Below, piece by piece: positions 56,560 to 64,000 of a DNA stretch of 64,000 nucleotides. The DNA comes from Piezodorus guildinii. Its lineage: Eukaryota; Arthropoda; Insecta; Hemiptera; Pentatomidae. The stretch spans positions 133,004,951 through 133,068,950 of the forward strand of contig CM041292.1 of the NCBI GenBank assembly GCA_023052935.1. Reading direction: 5' to 3'. The notes under the pieces were generated by a model that was given only the letters and a program-made list of their open reading frames with translations, did no database searches and was not told the DNA's origin. Both the position numbers and the translations under genes were made by a program. The number at the start of each line of letters is the position of its first letter. Position 1 is the first letter of the stretch.

Positions 56560-57180
56560 CTTAGGTTTGTCCATGGCCGTGTCTAGAGTTAAGATAAAAA
56601 GTAATGGTGTTATGATCCACCTAGGTGATTTATGCCATGACTAATGTATGCCATCAATTTGATGGGTAGTTAAGGAAGTGATAAGAAATTAAGGTTTTTC
56701 GTAGTAAATATTTTGATTATTTCTGTGAAATGAAAAATCATAGAAATAATCCAAGTTAACGATATGTTCAAGACGTTCATTAACTTCGAAATTTATTTTC
56801 TCTTCATGAGCAAAAAGATAAATAGTAAAAGTGTTAGGATGCGTCCTTGCTTGCCAGATACCTTGTATTTATTTGATGGGTAGTTAAGGAAGTGATAAAA
56901 AATTAAGGTTTTCATAGTAAATATTTAGAATATTGCTTTTAAATGAAAAATCATAGAAATGATCAAAAGTAATGGTGTTATGCAGCATCCTTGCCTGATA
57001 CCTTGGGTGCCATGTATGCCATTCATACAAAATGAAAAATGTATTTGATGGGTAGTAAAGGAAGTGATAAAAATTAAGGTTTTTCACATTAAATATTTTG
57101 AATATGGCTGTGAAATAAAAAATCATAGAAATAATCAAGTTAATATGTTCAAGACGTTCATAAATTTATAAATATATTTT
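56560..57180 (-). pseudogene. Tandemly triplicated reverse transcriptase fragment
   Basis: On the minus strand GIRQGCCITPLL (about 57004-56968) is the RT motif 'GVRQGCxLSPLLF'. Decayed versions precede 56825 and lie at about 56635-56600, the last continuing TPLLFILTLDTAMDKP. Each is accompanied by a shared block (ATTTGATGGGTAGTTAAGGA ... AAAAATCATAGAAATAATC) at about 56657, 56873 and 57047. The unit is 170-215 bases. Frames are broken throughout, so no enzyme is made. Confidence 0.65.
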
Positions 57181-58524
57181 ATTTTCACTACATGAGAATA
57201 CAAAACAACGTGGAAAAGCTTTAGAGAATAAATAAAAGTACTCAATGATAAAATAAGGAATAAACAGCCCGTTGGCCCAAATCATATAGGAAAGGTGGAA
57301 AGACCTAGGCTTTCATAGAGAATATGAAGAGCAAAGAAAGCTTTAGGGAACCGTTGAGAGTAAGAGAGCCGCTGCCAACTGTCTAGGTAAGTCCCTTCCT
57401 CGGGAAATGGCTGCAAATATTCTGCTTAACGGTGCCTGCATAAGCAATATGGATTCCCACCAAAGCTGTCTATAGAGTTTTTTCATTTCCTCCTCCCACC
57501 TTTTTTATTCTTGAATCATATTTTATCCCGAAGCGAATGGAGATTGTATCAATAAGTGAATTTATCAAACATCTGGCAATATAAAAAAGTGTTTTCCATC
57601 TATCATAAGTTCTATACCGGAGGAATAAATTAATAAATCTCATCTCCAATTTATTCAAAAACCATACAAATAGATGGTCATAAATAAAATATGAATTACT
57701 GCTAGAAATTATTAATTATTAGGCGATACTAATTACTATATACTGTAATACTATACTACACTAGGATATTATTACACAACGCTCAGATAAGAAAAAGTTA
57801 GATAGGCAACAAAAATAATTCTAATTAACATATTAATAAAATAAACTCAAATTAAAGTTCTATGTGTACCAGATTACTGAACAATGTAATCATTGATTAG
57901 CAATAAAAGCAATAATTTTCTTTTTTTTTATTTCTGTATTTTTTTTTTTTTACATAAGATTTTGGGGTGCATCATTTTTTATGATTATAATTCTAGTTAA
58001 CATGGTTTTTATTTTCCTCCCTCCTGTAAAAAGTATAAATATACATTAAGTATTTCGTACCTAGTCTCAAACATATCCATTGAACTACGTATTTGTATAT
58101 GTATGTATTCGCTAAATCATTCATTTATATTTAGCCCAAAATTTAAATTTAATTATTATTTCAATTCCCTTCATACATTAAACTTTCACGAAAAATCAGA
58201 TTGTTCGAGTGGTGGTATAAAAAATATTAGAAAAAGTTAAAACACTGCAAACAATAAAAAAAGGAACAAGATCCAAACTCAGTTATATTTTGTATCCTTC
58301 ATATTAATGTCACGGTCGACTAGTTGATGTTTAATTAAACAATGACATTTTGAATTAACAAATGAAATTTAAGACTAAATTTGTAGAAGTATATTGATAA
58401 TTTCTACTATACACAAAAAGATAAGAAACTTGTTAAACAGTAACACTTATTAATCATAAACAACAGGCCCGAATTAGTCACTCTGAAACATTGCTATATG
58501 ATGAATAATATTTAAAAAAAAACT
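57181..58524. other. No gene proven
   Basis: 57240-57480 is more complex and includes a consensus donor TCTAG|GTAAGT at 57387, but the only open frame upstream ends in TAG at that point. The rest is AT-rich. Confidence 0.4.
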
Positions 58525-58760
58525 ATAATTATATTTTTTTTTAAATATATTTGTATTGATTTTTACAACTGTATATACAATATATAAAATAAGTAAAAGG
58601 GATAAAATTAAAAATATAGGCATGAAATAGTCTTGTGAAGGAGCAACCTAGTGATAACACTTCAATCATTCTTTTAGGTAACACTGTAACATTACAATGA
58701 CATAAATAAACATTTATTTTATTAGCAGGTCTCAAGGCCGCCGTCTTTTTAACAAAGAAA
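58525..58760 (-). mobile_element. Family 3 retroelement 3' end
   Basis: T-run at the left, ACAACTGTATATACAATATA (complement of the conserved pre-tail), decayed hairpin 58660-58641 and GGTCTCAAGGCCGCCGTCTT, the complement of the terminal ORF2 codons. An insertion of about 70 bases separates the hairpin from the ORF end. Confidence 0.65.
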
Positions 58761-59983
58761 ATTGATCTCTTGTCTATTGAAAATTAAGGTGGCGAAATAA
58801 CGTCGTATAGATAAGAATTTATTCTTTTAAAAATATATCTCATAACAAACTATTTTACAATTATCAAGTATAAAAAAAAGTATATATATTGTTTTCATCC
58901 AATATATACCTTTTAAACCAATCTAATTTCGGATACCGTATAAATAGTGTTCAGGTACATTAAAGCACCATTTTGACATAAAATAATACAAAAAAGTAAG
59001 TTGAAAACTGAATAAGACTAGGGAAAACTGAAAATTTGCCTCATATTAAACATTTGACAATCGTTTTACTATTGAATAAAAAAAAGTAAATCTGGTCTTT
59101 GATTAATCTTAAAGTTAAATAAAATATTCGAAGATCATAAACCCGGTAAAGAAAGAAAATGAGTTATGTTCAAAGCATATTGCTGAAAGAACTCATCAAT
59201 AAAGACTTCACACATTTTTTCTTCACGGCTCAGAGGAATCATATTAAGTCAAAGGCTTTGTCAAAGAGATGTACCTACCCATCAAGATTTAATATCAAAG
59301 TGACAAGATCTGATCGGAGTTCATGAGAGAGGCAATATTTTGTTATTTACCTCCGCCTTACCTAATTTTCCGGATTTTCCGCTACAGTAAGAACGTGAAT
59401 TGAGCTGACGCCTCACCCTCCAGCAGGGGTAGCTTCCTTAATATGTTTCGGGGTACAGAGACAGCGGAAGGCCATATAAAGGAATTCCTAGAATAATTGG
59501 GAAAGCAACGCAGAGGAGACATGCTTGGATCAATTGGAAGCAAAAGCTTTGTAGCTTTTAGCAACTCCTACAACGGGCTTCTTTGATGCCAGGCATGCTT
59601 TGAGTTGGATTCTTCCACGACCAATAATACACTATTTATTTGTAATGGAAGAGCAAACATGCTGTTGGAAAACACCATTCAATGGACCTTATATTTTATT
59701 TGATACAGACAGGTTCCTTTTCTAAGCTAACGTTTTGAGCAGGGATTTCAATAATGTTTGTTATCGGTTCAGCAGCTATTTGAAAGGAAGTTGAAAAGCT
59801 CGAAAGAGGTTAGATAAACAAAAACAAAAATATCAAACTACTGCAATTGGTCAAAATGATTATTTTTACTCATTTAAAATAAAATAAATAAATATTTTTG
59901 AATAAATTTGATAAATGGATAACAAAAACAAACAAAATTAAAACATTTTTCAATTATTAGACTTAGCATTTTAAATTTCAATA
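58761..59983. other. No gene proven; complex island 59210-59640
   Basis: 59210-59640 has mixed composition and a 60-codon minus-strand frame without motif. AATATTTTGTTATTTACCTC is forkhead-like. Nothing decisive. Confidence 0.35.
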
Positions 59984-60814
59984 TACACTTACTCAAAAAA
60001 GTTTCCATACATCCGTATATAAATTCTTAGTTTTGAAAGCTGAGGTTGATTTCCTCCAAACTTTTGACCTTCCATATGACCCAAAAATATTAAATTTGGA
60101 TTTCTGAGAGAATCCCCTAAACCCCTTAGAAAATTATAGCCGCTTTTTCTGGTTTAGCTTACCGAATAAGGCCGTTCTTCTTGCGACTGGATCACTGTAT
60201 CCTTCCCTTCTTAGAATATTTCTTACTGTTCCTGGGATTGTAATCCCGTTGTCCCTATTTATTCTGATGGACATTGAGGTAGCGGTAGTGTGAGGATTTG
60301 CGTGGAGTTCAGCATGGATGGCTCGCCTGTGGTGATTCTCCAGTTTCCTGTCATCCAGCTCGTGGTCTATCCTCCAAAGATTTTAACTTCTTAATTCATA
60401 CTGAACAGTAGCATGTAACTTATTTTTTGTCTAGATAAGCCCTACGAACCATGAGCTCTCTCAAATAACGATAAACGCGTATATTTAAAAGAAATCAGTT
60501 TCCCAGGCCCATGTAAAGTTAAAACTAAGATTTGATTATCGAGATAAGATTTGTACATATAACACTGCAAAGAAGGTCATAGTAACGCAAAGAGAATTAA
60601 TACTGAAAGTGTATGGTAACTTTTTTGACCAAAAATTAACAAATGACGTTCTACCTTGTTTTATTTTAATGGTGGAATAAAAATAAATACATACATTTTT
60701 TTATGTTATATCAGTATTAACTATATTAAGAAAATTAGTTGAACCATTAAGTTGATAATAAATAGTGATGCAAAATAAAATCATGCTGTATGGAAACTTT
60801 TTAGAGTGAGTGTA
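59984..60814 (-). mobile_element. Tc1-like DNA transposon, internally deleted (second copy)
   Basis: TACACTTACTCAAAAAAGTT at 59984 and AAACTTTTTAGAGTGAGTGT near 60814 are the inverted tips. On the minus strand the order of sequences follows the 38080-38978 copy (CATACAGCATGATTTTATTT, AAAAAAGTTACCATACACTT, CCTGGGAAACTGATTTC, transposase remnants and the FSDESKFNIFG region with the catalytic Asp position altered). The interior after that point is also missing. Confidence 0.85.
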
Positions 60815-60844
60815 TGATGTCTCAATAAAATATTAAAACAACTA

Positions 60845-61140
60845 GTAACCCAATAACCGATGAACGGTGTTAGGCTCAGTACATAGAGATTCGTTCTGTT
60901 TCTAGGCACACGGCAGTGCAGTGAGGAGATTATACCAACATTACGCTAAGCCGTCACGATTTTTACCAGTTTTTATAAACACACTTTATAGAGGTCTACC
61001 CTAGGAAGGTCTCCACACCCTACGGTCGCCCCCTGGCAGAAATGACATAATAAAAAAAATTCAACAACCGCTGGGATTCGAACCCAGGACCTGTAGGACT
61101 CCCAGACCACAGACCCAGGATCTACCAGACCACCCATATT
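60845..61140 (-). mobile_element. tRNA-derived SINE A, near complete
   Basis: The minus strand shows TCCTGGGTTCGAATCCCAGC (perfect B box) after GGTCTGTGGTCTGGGAGTCC in A-box position, then a body with GAGACCTTCCTAGGGTAGAC and CTCACTGCACTGCCGTGTGC, TAGAAACAGAACGAATCTC. The tRNA fold is imperfect, so it is not annotated as a tRNA gene. Confidence 0.7.
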
Positions 61141-61342
61141 CCTTAATTTACACGACAGAATTTATTGTTAAATAAGTCTCACAGGATTCATGGTTTTCAA
61201 AATATATTTTGACAATCATAAATTTTCTTATTCCATTAATATGTTACAATAGGCGATTTTCAGATAGAATTTTATAGAAATACTAAAATTATAAAGTAGT
61301 AATATGGATTTCCCGTACACAGGACTACAGTCTCAACCCTAT
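61141..61342. other. AT-rich stretch, no gene seen
   Basis: No supported feature. Confidence 0.5.
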
Positions 61343-62241
61343 TACTTTCACTTACTATATATAGTAAGGAAAGTATTGCGATCGTGAAAATTTTCGAATT
61401 CCAGTTTTCAACGGAAATACACGTTTTAGGGTCACCTGAGTCCAAATAACCAAGTCCCGCAAAAAGGTCTGTGTGTGTGTGTGTGTGTCTGTGTGTGTGT
61501 GTGTGGTAACTCCCGGGCGGAAACGGTAAGTCCTATGAAACTCAAATTTCATATTTAAGACAACTATACGCCCGAGACGTGACAAAACTTTTTTCATCAA
61601 AATGAGCTTACCAGAAGAGGCATTTTGCACCTTTTTTCGATTTTCTCAAAAACGGTTCCGACGATTTTGATTAAACTCGCTATATCGATGTAAAATTAAA
61701 TGGGCTTTAATATCATGTAGGTTTTATTTGGATAAAAATGGTCTGACAGGGCTTAAATGCCGATATTTTAAATTTTCTTCCTCTAAAGTACCTTTAATTT
61801 TTTAGATTCAATAATAATAACTAGATTATCTTGTTAGCGCTGATGAAAAACAGGTAAATATATAAATTGAATAAATTCGATACCCAACTAAAGGAGAAAA
61901 CAGAAAAAATATATTTTTAATGAAATTTTTCGTTTTTGAACATAAGAGCAGTAATATACATGTATGATATACCGTTGGAAAGCTAAAGATTTTAGAAAAA
62001 ATATCATCTCATACACAAGCTTTTAGAAGTTAATAGAGAGTGATGAGAAGAAGATAAAACTAACTGATTATTTTAGATAATAATATAATGGATTTTTTAA
62101 TAAAACACATGTTTATATATAAATTCAATTTGATTAATTCCTTAATAGTTTCACGTATTTTTATCTCTAACTGTATTTGAAAATTCTTTCATTGATTTTA
62201 AAAATCGAGGTAAGTGAAAGTCGTGTGTTGCCCGCACCAGA
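61343..62241 (+). repeat. Family Q repeat, reference full-length copy
   Basis: Begins TACTTTCACTTACTATATAT and ends GTAAGTGAAAGTCGTGTGTT plus GCCCGCACCAGA, then a T run. CTTTCACTTAC at the left and GTAAGTGAAAG at the right are inverted repeats. It contains a (TG)n run at 61469-61505. A 91-codon minus frame (61355-61630) is not kept in other copies. No transposase, RT or tRNA-like promoter is recognisable, so class is unknown; probably a non-autonomous element. Confidence 0.8.
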
Positions 62242-63861
62242 TTTTTTTTAGTTCATTTCAGATACATACAAATATAAAATGTACTACAGGATAAAAAAAA
62301 TCTTGATTTCATTATTCAATAAATATTTTTAGAATACCATAGCATCGATTATCATCATGACTTAACATTTTATTCTTACGGATAATATATTAATCCATAG
62401 TTCTATTAAATTTACATTAAAATAGTTTAATTTTTAACTCTGATATTCCATATTCTAAAGTACCGCCTTCCTGTAGAATGAAGTATAAGTATATAGCCCA
62501 GAAGAATGAGGAGAAACAGACCCATGGAAAGCCTGTAACTTGACTTAAAATAAACTTAAACCGTAATTTATAAATTAATAGAATCGATTTTTTTTTTTTT
62601 TTTTTAAGGGATATAGGTCGGAGATTGACTGAATTAAACTCTTGTTTCCATTCCCCATCTAAATAAAAGTCAAAAACACGTCTTTAGTATGTTTGATTAA
62701 TAAGTACGAGATGCATCTTTTAGAGGAATGACTAGAAGCTGACCTTTTTGTCGGAAAAAAAAAGTATGAAAATGTCTAAAAAGTGTGTTTTTGTAAAAAA
62801 AATGACTTTTCGTTAACTCACAAACAAAAAAGCGTAGTTTTAAAGTTTGTATTAGAAGCTGTCTTTTTTTCATTGCTGATCAATAAACGTTGGAAGCGAA
62901 ATTAGTTGATTGAGTGACATTAAGTTTGTTCTAAATGTAAATTTCAAAATGTTGCTGTTAAACTGTAAATTTATCGGATCAATTGTATGAACACAGCTTA
63001 TACGCAAAACAAATATACAATTTTCTCGCTGTTATGAAATGTGTTTATTTTAGCTGAGTGTTGTCCAGGCAACTATGCACAGAATAGTATAGATTGCATT
63101 AACATAATGAACGCAACGAGGCACGAAGCCAGATAGTGGCTCCTGTCACCAATTCTTCCTGCTAACCCAGAGCTGCCGGTAATTCCGTTCCAGTCGATGT
63201 CACCCGATGAATGGACCAGATGCCTCTCCGGCCGCACTATTACCGACAGGCGGATTGTTTCCTGATCGTCATTGGGCCGGAAGTGAGGTCTGTCTGCAGC
63301 CGCTTTAGGGAAAATACCATAGCTGATCCTCCGCTTCCAATATTAGCAGGGGTCTATTGTAATATTTATGGGGCGTATACTTCCCAGCTGGCTGAACAAG
63401 GTATATACAATAAATCCAAACAGCTATACTAGCCGTCCTCAGCTTAACAATCTGTAAAGCCACAACTGGAGCTAATTTTATGGGTACTTTAGTAATATAT
63501 GCCATTATCGAAAAGTAGGCATTCATTCTATAGTAGTGAATAACTTAAAGCGACTTCTCTAAATAAATGGCTCAATGAAATAGGAGGCACCGCCGATCGC
63601 TATTAACACACTTGTATCCAACGATCATGTCCTTAATAGAAATTTTTGAGCCCTGCATAAATTTTATCTTTCTGTCCACGTCTAGAGCGAATCCTCGAAT
63701 GGCATCCAGTTGACAGAAAGAATGTTCCTGACAATGATGCAGTGATGGATCATTTTGAAACTCTTCGATTCATTTAAAACATTGCCAGTCAAAAGTTTAC
63801 ATCAATAAATCATAAATAACCTCAATGAATACCTAAATAAAAAAAATAAAAACCTGTACCA
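62242..63861. other. No gene proven; complex island 63055-63480
   Basis: 63055-63480 is GC-richer and non-repetitive, with GATTGCATTAACATAATGAA, GCCGGTAATTCCG and GTAATATTTATGGGGCG. Both strands have open frames of about 73 codons without motifs. It looks like a conserved non-coding block. Confidence 0.35.
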
Positions 63862-64000
63862 CTACAACCCATGAAGTGTCTTGGGCTCAGTATATATAGA
63901 TTCGTACTGTTTCTAGGCCAAAGGCAGTGCAATGAGGTGATTTGGGTTTGATCACGCTCCGCCAACAGGGTTTTTTACCAATTTTTTTGGTACTCATTTT
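63862..64000 (-). mobile_element. SINE A, cut by the window edge
   Basis: TGTCTTGGGCTCAGTATATA, GATTCGTACTGTTTCTAGGC and GCAGTGCAATGAGGTGATTT match the 3' body of the 60845-61140 copy. The tRNA-like head would lie beyond 64000. Confidence 0.65.

Noticed and set aside
57300..57395. Coding exon before the GTAAGT donor at 57387
   Set aside because: The only open frame ends in TAG at the exon border; the other frames have earlier stops.
61060..61140. tRNA gene on the minus strand
   Set aside because: B box perfect, but the cloverleaf does not close and the body matches other SINE A copies.
61355..61630. 91-codon minus-strand ORF
   Set aside because: Lies in family Q, spans a (TG)n run and is not kept in other copies.
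1..64000. CRISPR array, bacterial operon or integrated virus
   Set aside because: No regularly spaced repeats with unique spacers, no dense prokaryotic-style coding and no viral structural or polymerase genes; every RT found is of non-LTR type.

Overview
The window is AT-rich eukaryotic nuclear DNA, most likely from an insect. Reasons: two nearly complete Jockey-type non-LTR retrotransposons, tRNA-derived SINEs, Tc1, Helitron and fold-back DNA elements, long (TA)n arrays, and very little host coding sequence. Nothing in the sequence fixes the species; a hemipteroid insect would fit, but that is only an impression. I see no complete host gene. Host coding potential is limited to four short exon-like segments with good splice-site contexts (22538-22595 and 27889-27956 on +; 29850-30017 and 35612-35678 on -), none assigned to a known protein.

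Layout. 1-9,760: fold-back repeat (633-1152), Helitron 3' end with a helicase relic (2545-2760), degraded reverse-transcriptase pieces (3625-4690, 7540-7740), several retrotransposon 3' ends and SINE pieces. 9,796-14,347: a nearly full-length Jockey-like element (ORF1 with three zinc knuckles, ORF2 with endonuclease and RT) flanked by a 13-bp target-site duplication, inserted into one arm of a tandem repeat. 16,798-17,240: a near-perfect 290-bp palindrome between (TA)n arrays. 18,300-27,000: copies of an unclassified ~0.9-kb high-copy family ('family Q'), a composite fold-back element (20213-21331), a gag relic and a truncated retroelement nested in a Q copy. 27,900-33,100: exon-like segments, a CR1-like 3' end and two retro-insertions stacked at the same target. 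35,088-36,036: a terminal-inverted-repeat element with an inner palindrome and an exon-like segment. 38,000-41,000: deleted Tc1 element, RT relic and a young SINE. 45,700-46,500: long-TIR MITE. 46,700-51,465: a second Jockey-like element with intact ORF1 and one frameshift in ORF2. 51,500-64,000: SINEs, RT relics including a triplicated RT fragment (56560-57180), a second deleted Tc1 and a full family-Q copy.

The elements interact mainly by nesting. The two Jockey-like elements could have supplied the machinery that mobilised the truncated 3' ends. No Tc1 or Helitron copy here could move by itself. The sequence features I find most interesting are a 3'-UTR hairpin maintained by compensatory changes across degraded copies of one retrotransposon family, the near-perfect palindrome with opposed CGAAACGTCG motifs, the TIR element carrying an exon-like segment, and the consistent placement of (TA)n arrays at mobile-element ends.
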